Assembly: GCF_900302505.1 (NCBI RefSeq)
Contig: NZ_OMOJ01000004.1
Coordinates: forward strand, 186,001 to 250,000
DNA length: 64,000 nucleotides
Reading direction: 5' to 3'
Origin: Pseudoprimorskyibacter insulae
Lineage (GTDB): Bacteria > Pseudomonadota > Alphaproteobacteria > Rhodobacterales > Rhodobacteraceae
The position numbers and the translations under genes were made by a program. This document shows positions 48,099 to 57,820 of this stretch, one piece after another (position 1 is the stretch's first letter; each line of letters starts with the position of its first letter). The notes under the pieces were generated by a model. The model worked only from the letters and a program-made list of their open reading frames with translations. It did not search any database and was not told the DNA's origin.

Positions 48099-48434
48099 TC
48101 AGATCTCAGGCGCAAGGTTCGGGCCGCCAGAAAACTGCAACGCCCCGAACCGATTGACGTGATATTCATAGTGACGCGCGGCATCGAATGGCTTTGGCCC
48201 ACATGCGACAACAAACCAAATCCCGCGAATTTCCCCCGGATAGGCAAGGCAGTCAGATTTCTGAGCACCCTCACCCGTTCCGTCACGGCGACGATCTTCG
48301 AGATATTGATTGGCATAGATATCAATGACATCCGTCTCACTCAGGTTGGCCGCGATCCAGCCGAGCCGCAAAAAGTGAAGCGAAACCCACAGCGTCAGAA
48401 CCGCCAACGGAATCCACTTCACCCAAGGCGGCAT
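48099..48434 (-). CDS. Small single-helix membrane protein in the liu operon
   Basis: 111 residues from ATG 48434, overlapping the isovaleryl-CoA dehydrogenase stop (TGATG). One N-terminal helix (WIPLAVLTLWVSLHFLRLGW), then a soluble part with two Cys (SDCLAYPGE, VVACGPKPF) that could form a disulfide outside the membrane. No known family. The start-codon coupling supports a real gene. Confidence 0.65.
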   Translation of the reverse strand: MPPWVKWIPLAVLTLWVSLHFLRLGWIAANLSETDVIDIYANQYLEDRRRDGTGEGAQKSDCLAYPGEIRGIWFVVACGPKPFDAARHYEYHVNRFGALQFSGGPNLAPEI

Positions 48435-49597
48435 CAGCGCATAGCCGACATCAATTCGCGTCCGATCAGCATACGGCGGATCTCCGACGTGCCCGCGCCG
48501 ATCTCCATCAGTTTGGCATCGCGGAATAGGCGCGACACTGCGCTGTCGGACAAAAAGCCCGCACCGCCCATCGCCTGAACCGCCTGATGCGCCTGCACCA
48601 TCGCCTGTTCCGAGGCATAGAGACAGCAAGCCGCCGCATCCTGACGGGTCACGTCGCCGCGATCACAAGATTTGGCCACTTCGTAGATGTAGGCCCGCGC
48701 TGAATTCAGTGCTGTGTACATGTCGGCAATTTTGCCCTGCATCAGCTGAAAATCCCCGATGGACTGGCCAAACTGTTTCCGCTCGACCATGTAGGGCATG
48801 ATTTCATCCAAGCAGGCCGCCATGATCCCCGTCCCGATCCCGGCCAGAACCACGCGTTCATAATCCAGACCTGACATCAGAACGCGCACGCCCTTGCCCT
48901 CTTCCCCGAGGACGTTTTCGAACGGCACTTCCACGTCGTCAAAAATCAGCTCAGCGGTGTTGGATCCGCGCATCCCCAGCTTGTCGAAATGCGGCGAGGT
49001 GCTGAAGCCCTTCATCGACTTTTCAACGATAAAGGCGGTGATGCCCTTGCTGCCTGCGTCGGGGTCCGTCTTGGCATAGACCACCAACGTGTCGGCGTCG
49101 GGGCCGTTGGTGATCCAGTACTTGTTTCCGTTCAACACAAAGCGATCATTGCGTTTTTCGGCGCGCAGTTTCATCGACACGACATCCGATCCGGCGGATG
49201 GTTCGGACATGGCAAGCGCCCCAACGTGCGCGCCCGAGATCAATCCGGGCAAGTATTTGCGGCGTTGTTCATCCGTTCCGTTCAGCTTGATCTGGTTCAC
49301 ACATAGGTTCGAATGCGCGCCATAACTCAGGCTGATACTGGCCGACGCGCGGGCGATCTCCTCTGTCGCGACGGTATGGGCCAGATAGGACATGCCGGCG
49401 CCGCCGAATTCTTCGGGAACAGTGATGCCAAGCAGGCCCAGTTCGCCCATCTCGGTCCAAAGTTCATTCGGGAAGGCATTCGTCCGGTCCACCTCAGCGG
49501 CCATCGGCTTTACCCGCTCTTGCGCCCAGCGATGCACCATCTCGCGCAGCGCGTTCACATCTTCCCCTAGATCGTAGGTCATGACGGCGTTGAACAT
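48434..49597 (-). CDS. liuA: Isovaleryl-CoA dehydrogenase
   Basis: 387 residues. Acyl-CoA dehydrogenase fold with [16 protein letters not shown] and [16 protein letters not shown]. The catalytic Glu is in [10 protein letters not shown], the position specific to isovaleryl-CoA dehydrogenase (others use a later Glu). It oxidises isovaleryl-CoA to 3-methylcrotonyl-CoA, passing electrons through ETF. GGAGG is 6 bases before ATG 49597. First gene of the liu operon. Confidence 0.95.
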   Translation of the reverse strand: MFNAVMTYDLGEDVNALREMVHRWAQERVKPMAAEVDRTNAFPNELWTEMGELGLLGITVPEEFGGAGMSYLAHTVATEEIARASASISLSYGAHSNLCVNQIKLNGTDEQRRKYLPGLISGAHVGALAMSEPSAGSDVVSMKLRAEKRNDRFVLNGNKYWITNGPDADTLVVYAKTDPDAGSKGITAFIVEKSMKGFSTSPHFDKLGMRGSNTAELIFDDVEVPFENVLGEEGKGVRVLMSGLDYERVVLAGIGTGIMAACLDEIMPYMVERKQFGQSIGDFQLMQGKIADMYTALNSARAYIYEVAKSCDRGDVTRQDAAACCLYASEQAMVQAHQAVQAMGGAGFLSDSAVSRLFRDAKLMEIGAGTSEIRRMLIGRELMSAMR

Positions 49598-49614
49598 GCG
49601 GCTCCTCCCGTTAT

Positions 49615-49628
49615 TGAACAACTGTTCA
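49615..49628. promoter_or_regulatory. Palindromic operator candidate of the liu operon
   Basis: TGAACA-AC-TGTTCA, perfect 6-bp arms with a 2-bp centre. It lies immediately downstream of the promoter -10, so a bound repressor would block transcription. TetR-type repressors commonly use such sites; no regulator gene is adjacent. Confidence 0.5.
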
Positions 49629-49658
49629 TATTTAGTCTGAGCGATCGCGACACGTCAA
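49629..49658 (-). promoter_or_regulatory. Candidate promoter of the liu operon
   Basis: On the minus strand TTGACG (49653-49658), 18-bp spacer, TAAATA (49629-49634), followed directly by the palindrome at 49615-49628. Confidence 0.55.
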
Positions 49659-49753
49659 CAAAAAGCAACCCAACGCCGTCACGACGTAGGGTCTCATGAT
49701 TGGAATCACCGGCAATTTGTCCCTGGCCAAATATGCGGCGAAGTTGCACACAG

Positions 49754-49778
49754 GCTTGTATTCAGGCCGCATACAAGC
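49754..49778 (-). terminator. Hairpin after the DegT-type aminotransferase gene
   Basis: GCTTGTAT and ATACAAGC form an 8-bp stem with a 9-base loop, 3 bases beyond the stop. There is no U-tract, so termination is uncertain. Confidence 0.35.
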
Positions 49779-49781
49779 GGA

Positions 49782-50975
49782 TCACGGCGCTTGATATGCC
49801 TTTGATACTTCGTCGCGAATGATCCTGGCGATCAGATCGCAGTCTTCTAAACTAAACGTCAGCGGTAGGCGCATATCAACAATCGCACGGAGAATGCGAT
49901 CCGATTTCGGCAGGGACTCATGCGCGGAATACCGCCAAGAATCATAACGCGACGTGAAGGCGACCGGCTCTGGTACACCGAACCATTTCAACTCAACCCC
50001 GCGCTTTGCGCAGGCTGCCAAAACGCCCTCGATCTTCTGATCGGACCAATCGAGCAAAAGCATCTGAAAGGACGACCCGACAAAGCCTTCGGCCTCGGGC
50101 CGTTCGATCAGAGTCAAACCCGGCGTATTGCCCAAACCTGCCTCAACACGGCGATACCGTTCATTCCAACGGGCGATTTGCGCGGACAAGTTTGCAAGCT
50201 GCGGACGCAAGATTGCCGCCCGCAAATTGTCCATTCTGCCCGAAATGTTGGGCGTCAGATATTTGTGTTTTTCGAACACTTCAGGCGCAGGTGACGCACC
50301 ATTTCGCCCGTATAACATATAAGAACCGGACAATAGCGTTGCTTTGGCGGCGACGTCCGCGTCATCGGTGATCAGCAGACCACCTTCCCCTGAATTCACA
50401 TGTTTATAGGTCTGACAAGAATAGGCCGCGACCAGCCCATGACGCCCAGACGGCGTTCCGCGCCAGTCCGCACCCATTGTGTGGGCGCAATCCTCGATCA
50501 CTGTGATGCCAGCGTCATCACAGATCTGCTTCAGACGATCCATATCGGCGATGTGGCCGCGCATGTGGCTTAGCATCAAAACCTTGGCCGCGCCGGATTT
50601 GGCGGCCAGATCATCAAGGTCAATCCGCAAGTCTTCGGTGACATCAACATAGACGGGATGCGCCCCAACCGACGTAATCGCCCCGGGCACAGGGGCCAAG
50701 GTAAACGCATTGCACAGCACCGGATCGCCGATCTGCACGCCAACTGCACGCAACGCTGTAGACAAGGCATAGCCCCCCGATGCGACCGCCACGCAGTAGC
50801 GCGCGCCTGTCATTCGGGCAAACTCCTGCTCAAGCAGCGCGGTTTCCCCCACTTCGTCCTTGGTCAGGTTGTAGCGATGCAACCGCCCGTGCCCCAACAC
50901 AGACATCGCGGCGTCAATCGCCTCCTGCGGAAGGGGCTCTTGCTGGGTGAAACTGCCGGTGAAACGTTCTGTCAT
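49782..50975 (-). CDS. DegT/DnrJ/EryC1/StrS family aminotransferase
   Basis: 397 residues. PLP-dependent fold type I; the Lys in SCQTYKHVNSGEGG should bind PLP, with VIEDCAHTMGADW upstream. Such enzymes transaminate keto-sugars for surface polysaccharide or antibiotic precursors. No sugar-biosynthesis partner gene is adjacent, apart from glmU/glmS nearby. The substrate cannot be predicted. Upstream gene is a HAD phosphatase 33 bp away, same strand. Confidence 0.85.
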   Translation of the reverse strand: MTERFTGSFTQQEPLPQEAIDAAMSVLGHGRLHRYNLTKDEVGETALLEQEFARMTGARYCVAVASGGYALSTALRAVGVQIGDPVLCNAFTLAPVPGAITSVGAHPVYVDVTEDLRIDLDDLAAKSGAAKVLMLSHMRGHIADMDRLKQICDDAGITVIEDCAHTMGADWRGTPSGRHGLVAAYSCQTYKHVNSGEGGLLITDDADVAAKATLLSGSYMLYGRNGASPAPEVFEKHKYLTPNISGRMDNLRAAILRPQLANLSAQIARWNERYRRVEAGLGNTPGLTLIERPEAEGFVGSSFQMLLLDWSDQKIEGVLAACAKRGVELKWFGVPEPVAFTSRYDSWRYSAHESLPKSDRILRAIVDMRLPLTFSLEDCDLIARIIRDEVSKAYQAP

Positions 50976-51008
50976 GGAGCACCTTCCGCGCGGGCCAAGA
51001 CCGGCAGG

Positions 51009-51674
51009 CTACGCCAAAAGGCGCGCAGCCAAGTCCGGCAACTCGTTGAAATGGTTTAGGTATGCTTCGGATTTCAAGGCGCTGACCCCGTGCCCATCCG
51101 GTCCAAAGGTCACCAAGACACAGGGAACACTCGCGGCACGGGCGGTTTCGCGATCGGTCTCGGTATCGCCGATCAGAATGCTGCGGGCCGCGTCGCCCCC
51201 GGCGCGCTGAACCGCCTCAAAATACGGGGTCGGGTTCGGTTTGCGAACGGGCAATGTGTCGGCGCCGATCATCGAATGAAAGGCATCAAGCACACCTAGG
51301 CGGCGCAGCAGAGTATCAGCCAAACCTTCGGGTTTATTGGTGCAAATGCCAACGCGAAACCCGTCGGATTTCAGCGCCTCAACCGCCTCCATCGCGCCAT
51401 CATACAAGCGTGTATGCACGTCGATTTCGCGGCCATATTGGACCAGCAATTCGGGATACCATGCCTCAACCAAATCCGCTGAAAACTGCCCGCGCCGCTC
51501 TAGCCCCAGCGTCAACATCGCCCGCGCACCGCGAAAGGCAGTGCGTGCGTCGGCAACCGGGTCCAACGGTTGGCCCAGATCCAGCCTTTCAAAGCAGTAA
51601 TTTGCCGCCGCGATCAAATCAGCGCTGGTATCGGCCAAGGTGCCATCCAGATCGAAAATTACCGTTCGTGTCAT
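51009..51674 (-). CDS. HAD-family phosphatase, phosphoglycolate phosphatase-like
   Basis: 221 residues from ATG 51674. FDLDGTLADT (motif I nucleophile Asp), ICTNKP (II), RKPNPTPY and IGDTETDRETA (IV). The Gph/PGP subgroup dephosphorylates 2-phosphoglycolate, but other sugar phosphates are possible. It diverges from glmU across ~106 bp. Confidence 0.8.
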   Translation of the reverse strand: MTRTVIFDLDGTLADTSADLIAAANYCFERLDLGQPLDPVADARTAFRGARAMLTLGLERRGQFSADLVEAWYPELLVQYGREIDVHTRLYDGAMEAVEALKSDGFRVGICTNKPEGLADTLLRRLGVLDAFHSMIGADTLPVRKPNPTPYFEAVQRAGGDAARSILIGDTETDRETARAASVPCVLVTFGPDGHGVSALKSEAYLNHFNELPDLAARLLA

Positions 51675-51721
51675 CTTTGTTCCTATGTTACAGGCCGCAA
51701 CCAGTCGTGAAGCCTGCGACC

Positions 51722-51749
51722 TTGCCCTGCCCGTATAGACGGATAAAAC
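51722..51749 (+). promoter_or_regulatory. Candidate promoter of glmUS
   Basis: TTGCCC (51722-51727), 16-bp spacer, TAAAAC (51744-51749), giving a leader of ~25 bases to the glmU ATG. Confidence 0.35.
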
Positions 51750-51780
51750 GGGGCCGAGCCAATAACAAAGAGATTTTGCC

Positions 51781-53136
51781 ATGAGCACTGCCCTTGTGAT
51801 CCTTGCCGCCGGAAAAGGCACGCGGATGCAATCCGATTTGCCAAAGGTCTTGCACAAGGTCGCTGGTGCCCCGCTTTTGGTGCATGCGATGCAAGCCGGT
51901 CAAGCGTTTGAGCCTGAGCGCACCATCATCGTGGCGGGCCATGGCGCGGATCTGGTCGCCGATGCTGCCAAGGAATTCGATCCAGAGGCCGAAATTGTCA
52001 TTCAAGAAGAACAGCTTGGCACTGGACACGCGGTTCAGCAGGCACAGGCAGCCTTGCAGGGCTTTTCCGGCGACGTCATCGTACTTTATGGCGACACGCC
52101 TTTTATCAGCACCGACACGCTTGAGAAAATGGCCGAGGCCCGCAAAGCGCATGACGTGGTGGTATTAGGCTTCGAAGCCGCCGATCCGGGGCGCTATGGC
52201 CGATTGGTGATGAACGGCGCGGCACTTGAACGCATCGTTGAATACAAAGACGCAACCGAAGCGGAACGGGCCATCACGCTTTGCAATTCGGGCGTCATCG
52301 CCGCCGATTGTCAAACGCTGTTCACCCTGCTGTCGCGGGTGCACAATGACAACGCCGCGCAGGAATACTACCTGCCCGATGTCGTCGCGCTTGCCGTTGC
52401 TGACGGGCGCAGCGCCACCGCCGTCACCTGCCTTGAGGCCGAAACGCTTGGCGTCAATTCGCGTGCGCAACTGGCCGAGGCCGAGGCCGCGTTCCAGGCC
52501 CGCGCACGGGCCGAGCTGTTGGAACTGGGCGTGACGATGGCGGCGCCCGATACGGTCTTTCTGGCCTTCGATACGGTGATTGGCCGCGATTCCGAGATTG
52601 AACAGAACGTCGTTTTCGGCCCGGGCGTGACAATCGAAACCGGTGCACGCATCCGTGCATTCAGCCATCTTGAAGGCTGTCACGTCAGCCGTGGCGCGGT
52701 GGTCGGGCCGTATGCACGTCTGCGTCCGGGGGCGGAACTGTCCGAAGATGTGCATGTGGGCAACTTCGTCGAGATCAAGAATGCCCTGCTGGGCGAAGGT
52801 GTAAAAGCCAACCATCTCAGCTATCTAGGGGATGCCGAGATCGGCAAAGGCACCAATATTGGCGCTGGCACAATCACCTGCAACTATGACGGCGTCTTCA
52901 AACACCGGACGGAGATCGGGCCGCGATCTTTCATTGGCTCGAACACCATGTTGGTTGCGCCGGTCAAGCTGGGGGCGGAAACGATGACCGGCAGCGGGTC
53001 GGTGATTACGTCGGACGTCCCTGACGGCGCTTTGGCCATCGGGCGGGCGAAACAGGTTACAAAACAAGGCTTTGCTTATAAGCTGATGGATATGCTTAAG
53101 GCGAAAAAAGCCAAACAAATCAAAGAGGCAGAATAA
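51781..53136 (+). CDS. glmU: Bifunctional UDP-GlcNAc pyrophosphorylase/glucosamine-1-phosphate acetyltransferase
   Basis: 451 residues. N-terminal uridyltransferase with LAAGKGTRMQSDLPKVLHKV, and a C-terminal left-handed beta-helix with the acetyltransferase motif NFVEIKNALLGEGVKANHLS. It makes UDP-GlcNAc from glucosamine-1-phosphate for peptidoglycan and LPS. Its stop shares bases with the glmS start (TAATG). Confidence 0.95.
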   Translation: MSTALVILAAGKGTRMQSDLPKVLHKVAGAPLLVHAMQAGQAFEPERTIIVAGHGADLVADAAKEFDPEAEIVIQEEQLGTGHAVQQAQAALQGFSGDVIVLYGDTPFISTDTLEKMAEARKAHDVVVLGFEAADPGRYGRLVMNGAALERIVEYKDATEAERAITLCNSGVIAADCQTLFTLLSRVHNDNAAQEYYLPDVVALAVADGRSATAVTCLEAETLGVNSRAQLAEAEAAFQARARAELLELGVTMAAPDTVFLAFDTVIGRDSEIEQNVVFGPGVTIETGARIRAFSHLEGCHVSRGAVVGPYARLRPGAELSEDVHVGNFVEIKNALLGEGVKANHLSYLGDAEIGKGTNIGAGTITCNYDGVFKHRTEIGPRSFIGSNTMLVAPVKLGAETMTGSGSVITSDVPDGALAIGRAKQVTKQGFAYKLMDMLKAKKAKQIKEAE

Positions 53137-54956
53137 TGTGCGGTATTGTCGGAGTATTGGGCACGCATGAGGTTGCCCCTATTTTGGTCGAGGCCCTGCG
53201 CCGGTTAGAGTATCGCGGCTATGACAGCGCGGGCATTGCCACGGTCAACAATGGCCATCTGGATCGCCGCCGGGCGGTGGGCAAACTGGTGAACCTGTCT
53301 GACCTGTTGGTGCATGATCCGCTGGCAGGGAAATCGGGCATCGGTCACACCCGCTGGGCCACCCATGGTGCGCCGACCACCGACAACGCCCACCCACACA
53401 AGGCCGGGCCTGTCGCCGTGGTCCACAACGGAATTATCGAGAATTTTCGCGATCTGCGTACAGAGCTGAGCGCAGCCGGGTATTCCTTTGTCACGGAAAC
53501 CGACACCGAAACCGTCGCCCTGCTGACGCAGAAACACATCGACGAAGGTCTGTCGCATGTGGACGCGGCCTTTAAAACGATTGATCGTCTGGATGGCGCC
53601 TTTGCGCTGGTGTTCCTGTTCGACGGTCAGGACGATCTTATGATCGCCGCCCGCAAAGGCTCGCCGCTCGCAATTGGCCATGGCGATGGTGAGGTTTACG
53701 TAGGATCGGACGCAATTGCGCTGGCGCCGCTGACCAATGAAATCACCTACCTCGAAGAAGGCGACCGCGCGGTTCTGACCCGCAGCAGCATCGAAATCCG
53801 CACCGCCAAGGGTGCCCTCGCCAACCGCGAGATGAAGACCATTCAGGTTGAATCCACCCAAGTCGACAAGGGCGGGTATAAACACTTCATGGCAAAAGAG
53901 ATTTTCGAACAGCCCTCTGTGCTGTCGAACGCCTTGGGCCATTATCTTGGCGAAGACGACACCGTGGTTCTGCCCGGCGACAACGTCGATTTTTCCAAAG
54001 TCGACCGCCTGACCATGGTGGCATGCGGAACGGCCTATTACGCCTGTTTCACCGCCAAGTATTGGTTTGAAAAGCTAGCGCGGCTTCCGGTTGAGGTCGA
54101 TATCGCATCGGAATTCCGCTATCGCGAACCGCCGATTGTCAAAGGCACGACCGCGCTCTTTGTCAGCCAATCAGGCGAAACCGCCGACACGCTGGCCGCC
54201 CTGCGCTATTGCAAAGACAAAGCCGACCGGATCGTCTCTGTGGTTAACGTACCCGAAAGCTCCATCGCGCGGGAAAGCGATCTGGCTCTGCCGATCCATG
54301 CGGGCGTAGAGGTGGGCGTCGCCTCGACCAAGGCCTTTACCTGCCAATTGAACGTGCTGCTGATGCTGGCGCTGAAAGCTGCGCAGGATCGCGGAACGAT
54401 GACCCCCGACGCCATCCGCGATGCAATTGGCCAGTTGCGCGCCCTGCCCGGCATTCTGAATGCCGCGATGGACCGTGACCGCACCTTGGCCGCTGCCGCG
54501 CTGAAGCTGTCGGAATCGCGTGACGTTCTGTTCCTGGGGCGCGGCCTGATGTATCCTCTGGCGCTGGAAGGCGCGCTAAAACTGAAAGAAATCAGCTACA
54601 TTCACGCCGAGGCCTATGCCTCGGGCGAATTGAAACATGGCCCCATCGCTCTGATCGACAAGACGGTGCCGGTTGTCGTCATGGCACCCAAGGATTCGCT
54701 TTTCGATAAGACTGTATCCAACATGCAAGAGGTGATGGCGCGCGGTGGCAAGGTTCTGTTGATCACCGATGCCGCCGGGGCCGAGATCGCCGGGCCGGAT
54801 GTTTGGCAAACCGTCATCATGCCCAAAGTACCCGAAATTATCAGCCCGCTGCTGTATGCTCTTCCGGCGCAGCTGTTGGCCTATCACACCGCTGCTGCCA
54901 AAGGCACGGATGTTGACCAGCCGCGCAATTTGGCGAAGTCTGTGACGGTCGAATAA
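53136..54956 (+). CDS. glmS: Glutamine-fructose-6-phosphate aminotransferase (isomerizing)
   Basis: 606 residues. Catalytic Cys1 in MCGIVGVLG, glutaminase domain to ~240, then two SIS domains with FVSQSGETADTLA and the C-terminal NLAKSVTVE. First committed step to UDP-GlcNAc. No ribozyme or riboswitch was seen upstream. Confidence 0.95.
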   Translation: MCGIVGVLGTHEVAPILVEALRRLEYRGYDSAGIATVNNGHLDRRRAVGKLVNLSDLLVHDPLAGKSGIGHTRWATHGAPTTDNAHPHKAGPVAVVHNGIIENFRDLRTELSAAGYSFVTETDTETVALLTQKHIDEGLSHVDAAFKTIDRLDGAFALVFLFDGQDDLMIAARKGSPLAIGHGDGEVYVGSDAIALAPLTNEITYLEEGDRAVLTRSSIEIRTAKGALANREMKTIQVESTQVDKGGYKHFMAKEIFEQPSVLSNALGHYLGEDDTVVLPGDNVDFSKVDRLTMVACGTAYYACFTAKYWFEKLARLPVEVDIASEFRYREPPIVKGTTALFVSQSGETADTLAALRYCKDKADRIVSVVNVPESSIARESDLALPIHAGVEVGVASTKAFTCQLNVLLMLALKAAQDRGTMTPDAIRDAIGQLRALPGILNAAMDRDRTLAAAALKLSESRDVLFLGRGLMYPLALEGALKLKEISYIHAEAYASGELKHGPIALIDKTVPVVVMAPKDSLFDKTVSNMQEVMARGGKVLLITDAAGAEIAGPDVWQTVIMPKVPEIISPLLYALPAQLLAYHTAAAKGTDVDQPRNLAKSVTVE

Positions 54957-54978
54957 GCAGTTACGCCGGGGGACCAAA

Positions 54979-55533
54979 ATGGCCAAGCAGTTTGAGTGCA
55001 TCGAAGATCAGCACCGCAGTTTCATCGAGGCGCAGCATCTGTTTTTCACCGGCACGGCGGCATCTGACGGGCGGGTCAATGTGTCGCCCAAGGGAATGGA
55101 TTGCCTGCGCGTGCTGGGGCCAAATCGGATCATTTATCTGAATGTCACAGGATCGGGCAATGAGACTGCCGGTCACTTGGCAAAAGATCCGCGTATGACC
55201 CTGATGTGGTGCAGCTTTGAAAAGCGGCCCCTGATCCTGCGCTGTTACGGCACCGCCCGCGCGGTCCACCATTCAGATCCTGACTGGGCTGACCTTCTGA
55301 CAAAATTCGATCAAACTGTCGGGGCGCGTCAGATCTATGATCTGACCGTCGATCTGGTTCAGACCTCTTGCGGATATGCGGTTCCGTTCATGGACTACGC
55401 GGGCCCGCGTGACACCCTGACCCAATGGGCCACCAAGCAAGGCGACGACGGTCTGCGCACCTATTGGGATGCCCGCAACCGCAAGACAATCGACGGCGCA
55501 GACACCGGAATAGAGGCGAACCTGACCGAATGA
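54979..55533 (+). CDS. Pyridoxamine 5'-phosphate oxidase-family (PPOX) protein
   Basis: 184 residues of the split-barrel FMN-binding fold: SFIEAQHLFFTGTAA, VNVSPKGMD, NRIIYLNVTGSGNETAGHL. Probably a flavin-, heme- or F420-binding protein of unknown substrate. It begins 22 bp after glmS and ends in an overlap with the AlkD-like gene (ATGA). Confidence 0.8.
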   Translation: MAKQFECIEDQHRSFIEAQHLFFTGTAASDGRVNVSPKGMDCLRVLGPNRIIYLNVTGSGNETAGHLAKDPRMTLMWCSFEKRPLILRCYGTARAVHHSDPDWADLLTKFDQTVGARQIYDLTVDLVQTSCGYAVPFMDYAGPRDTLTQWATKQGDDGLRTYWDARNRKTIDGADTGIEANLTE

Positions 55534-56207
55534 CACTTGAACAGGCTTTGTCAGAGCTGAAATCGCTGGCAGTTGATGGCCGTGCCGAACAGATGGCCGC
55601 CTATCACAAGATCCCGCGCGAATATCTTGGCATCCCAAACCCGAAATTGAACGACCTGACAAAGGCTTGGCGTCAGTCTTTGACCGTTGAAAAAAGGGTT
55701 AATCTAGCCCGAGAGCTTTGGGCCACTGATATTTTTGAGGCGCGTCTTGCAGCGGCAAAACTGCTGACTCAGGCCCGTATTCGCCCCGATGATGGCGCCT
55801 GGGCCGCGATCTGTGACTGGCTACCCGACTTTGACAGTTGGGCCGTTGCCGATCATGCCTGCATGGCTGGCCAGCGGCGCGTGCTGGCCGATCCGGCCCG
55901 CGTCGATGAGGTTGAGGCATGGACCACCAGCGAACACATGTGGACCCGCCGCGCCGCGCTGGTCATCACCCTGCCATGGACCAAACAGAACCATCCATCC
56001 CCCAAAGATCTGGAGATCCGCGACCGCGTTCTTGGCTGGGCCGAAGGCTATTGCGACGACAAGGTCTGGTTCATTCAGAAGGCCGTTGCGTGGTGGCTGC
56101 GCGATCTGTCCAAGCATGACGCCCCGCGCACCCGCGCCTTTCTTGAGGCGCATGGCGACCGGCTAAAACCCTTCGCCCGCAAGGAAGCCGCGCGCCATTT
56201 GGCCTAA
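55530..56207 (+). CDS. AlkD-like DNA alkylation repair protein
   Basis: 225 residues made of HEAT-like helical repeats, with WLPDFDSWAVADHACM, TRRAALVITLPW and KDDKVWFIQKAVAWWLRDL-like (CDDKVWFIQKAVAWWLRDLS) blocks typical of AlkD 3-methyladenine/7-methylguanine glycosylases. Acts on DNA. Convergent with the lipoprotein gene 2 bp away. Confidence 0.85.
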   Translation: MTLEQALSELKSLAVDGRAEQMAAYHKIPREYLGIPNPKLNDLTKAWRQSLTVEKRVNLARELWATDIFEARLAAAKLLTQARIRPDDGAWAAICDWLPDFDSWAVADHACMAGQRRVLADPARVDEVEAWTTSEHMWTRRAALVITLPWTKQNHPSPKDLEIRDRVLGWAEGYCDDKVWFIQKAVAWWLRDLSKHDAPRTRAFLEAHGDRLKPFARKEAARHLA

Positions 56208-56209
56208 GA

Positions 56210-56710
56210 TCACTCGGCCCGGAACACCTGCACCTCGGGCAAGCCCGTCAAGGGTGCCCCGATCAACCGCATTGCCGCCAAAGACAACCGGCTGCCCGCC
56301 GTTTTCGGGCCGTCAATGGGAAGCAGCGTGACCTGAGCCGATTTGCCGGTGGGCGCATAGACAACGCGTCCCTGCCCGGCCTCAGATACAAGCGGCGTCT
56401 CAATCCAAAAACCCGGTCTGGTTGGATCGCCAAGGCTTGCAATTGACAGCCCCAACGCCGCTTCCCCCCCCGCGACGGGCTTGACCGCCGCCGCATCCCG
56501 ATCTGCCTTTGTGGTCGTATCAAACTGTTCGGCCGTCCGCGCAGTCGCAGGTGGCTTGAGCGCGGCGTTCAGCCCCGCCGGACGAGCGACCGGGCGCACG
56601 ACATCTTGCGCAGGCGCGACAACAGGCGCATCCCCGGTACGCGACTTGATCACCAGCCCGCCACAGCCCGCCAATGTGCCGAAAAGAACAGTGCTCAAAA
56701 TCCATTTCAT
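56210..56710 (-). CDS. Lipoprotein of unknown function
   Basis: 166 residues from ATG 56710. Signal [18 protein letters not shown] (lipobox LAGC). A Pro/Ala linker, then a C-terminal domain with [23 protein letters not shown] and [18 protein letters not shown]. This domain type recurs in Rhodobacteraceae and is sometimes labelled by remote similarity to galactarate dehydratase, which I do not support. Divergent from moaA. Confidence 0.7.
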   Translation of the reverse strand: MKWILSTVLFGTLAGCGGLVIKSRTGDAPVVAPAQDVVRPVARPAGLNAALKPPATARTAEQFDTTTKADRDAAAVKPVAGGEAALGLSIASLGDPTRPGFWIETPLVSEAGQGRVVYAPTGKSAQVTLLPIDGPKTAGSRLSLAAMRLIGAPLTGLPEVQVFRAE

Positions 56711-56759
56711 GCCCAATTGGTACGACTTAAGTCCGCCCCACGCAATAATGCGATACCCC

Positions 56760-56788
56760 TTGCCGGACTGCTGGCCCAAGGCTACCTT
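56760..56788 (+). promoter_or_regulatory. Candidate promoter of moaA
   Basis: TTGCCG (56760-56765), 17-bp spacer, TACCTT (56783-56788), ending 7 bases before the moaA ATG, so the transcript could be leaderless. Confidence 0.4.
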
Positions 56789-56795
56789 AACCGAC

Positions 56796-57803
56796 ATGTC
56801 AGCACCTCTCATCGACCCGTTCCACCGTCCGATCAGCTACCTGCGCGTCTCCGTGACCGACCGCTGTGACTTTCGCTGTGTATACTGCATGTCTGAAAAC
56901 ATGACCTTCTTGCCAAAGAAGGAATTGCTGACGTTGGAAGAACTTGACCGCATGTGTTCAACCTTCATCGGGCTGGGTGTCGAAAAGCTTCGGATCACTG
57001 GCGGGGAGCCTCTGGTGCGCCGTGACATCCTGACATTCTTTCAAAAAATGTCACGCCACCTCGAAAACGGCGCGTTGAAAGAGCTGACGCTGACAACCAA
57101 CGGATCGCAGCTCGAAAAGTACGCAGACGCGCTTTATGCCGCTGGCGTGCGCCGGGTGAATGTGTCGCTCGACACAATGGATGACACCAAGTTTGCCGAG
57201 ATCACCCGCTGGGGACGCTTGCCTCAGGTACTCAAAGGGATTGATGCCGCGCAAAAGGCGGGGCTTCGCATCAAGATCAATGCGGTTGCCCTAAAAGGCT
57301 TCAACGAAGATGAGTTGATCCCGATGACAAAATGGTGCGCCGAGCGCGACATGGACCTGACCTGGATTGAGGTCATGCCCATGGGCGATATTGGCAACGA
57401 AAGCCGTCTGACACAGTACTGGTCCTTGAATGATCTGCGGAAGACACTGGGCGAGCATTACGCCTTGACCGACCTGCCCGAACGCACGGGCGGCCCGGCG
57501 CGCTATGTCCGCCTAGAGGAAACCGGCCAGAAAATCGGTTTCATCACGCCGATGACCCATAATTTCTGCGAAAGCTGCAACCGTGTTCGCCTAACTTGTA
57601 CAGGCGAATTGTTCATGTGCCTTGGGCAGGAAGACAACGCGGATCTGCGCGCGGCCCTACGCAATCACCCAGACGATAACAGCCATCTTGAACAGGCCAT
57701 CCGCAACGCGATCGCGCTTAAGCCCAAGGGCCATGACTTTGATTATTCTCGCCAAACCGTCGATGGACGCGTCTCTCGCCACATGAGCCACACGGGCGGC
57801 TGA
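56796..57803 (+). CDS. moaA: GTP 3',8-cyclase MoaA
   Basis: 335 residues from ATG 56796. Radical-SAM motif CDFRCVYC (residue ~26) and a second 4Fe-4S motif, [20 protein letters not shown], near the C-terminus. It converts GTP toward the molybdenum cofactor precursor. No ribosome binding site precedes it. Stop is followed by an inverted repeat. Confidence 0.95.
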   Translation: MSAPLIDPFHRPISYLRVSVTDRCDFRCVYCMSENMTFLPKKELLTLEELDRMCSTFIGLGVEKLRITGGEPLVRRDILTFFQKMSRHLENGALKELTLTTNGSQLEKYADALYAAGVRRVNVSLDTMDDTKFAEITRWGRLPQVLKGIDAAQKAGLRIKINAVALKGFNEDELIPMTKWCAERDMDLTWIEVMPMGDIGNESRLTQYWSLNDLRKTLGEHYALTDLPERTGGPARYVRLEETGQKIGFITPMTHNFCESCNRVRLTCTGELFMCLGQEDNADLRAALRNHPDDNSHLEQAIRNAIALKPKGHDFDYSRQTVDGRVSRHMSHTGG

Positions 57804-57820
57804 TTGCCCGCCGCCCCCCT

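Noticed and set aside
53000-53136. glmS ribozyme
   Set aside because: glmS directly overlaps glmU, leaving no leader; such ribozymes are known from Gram-positive bacteria.
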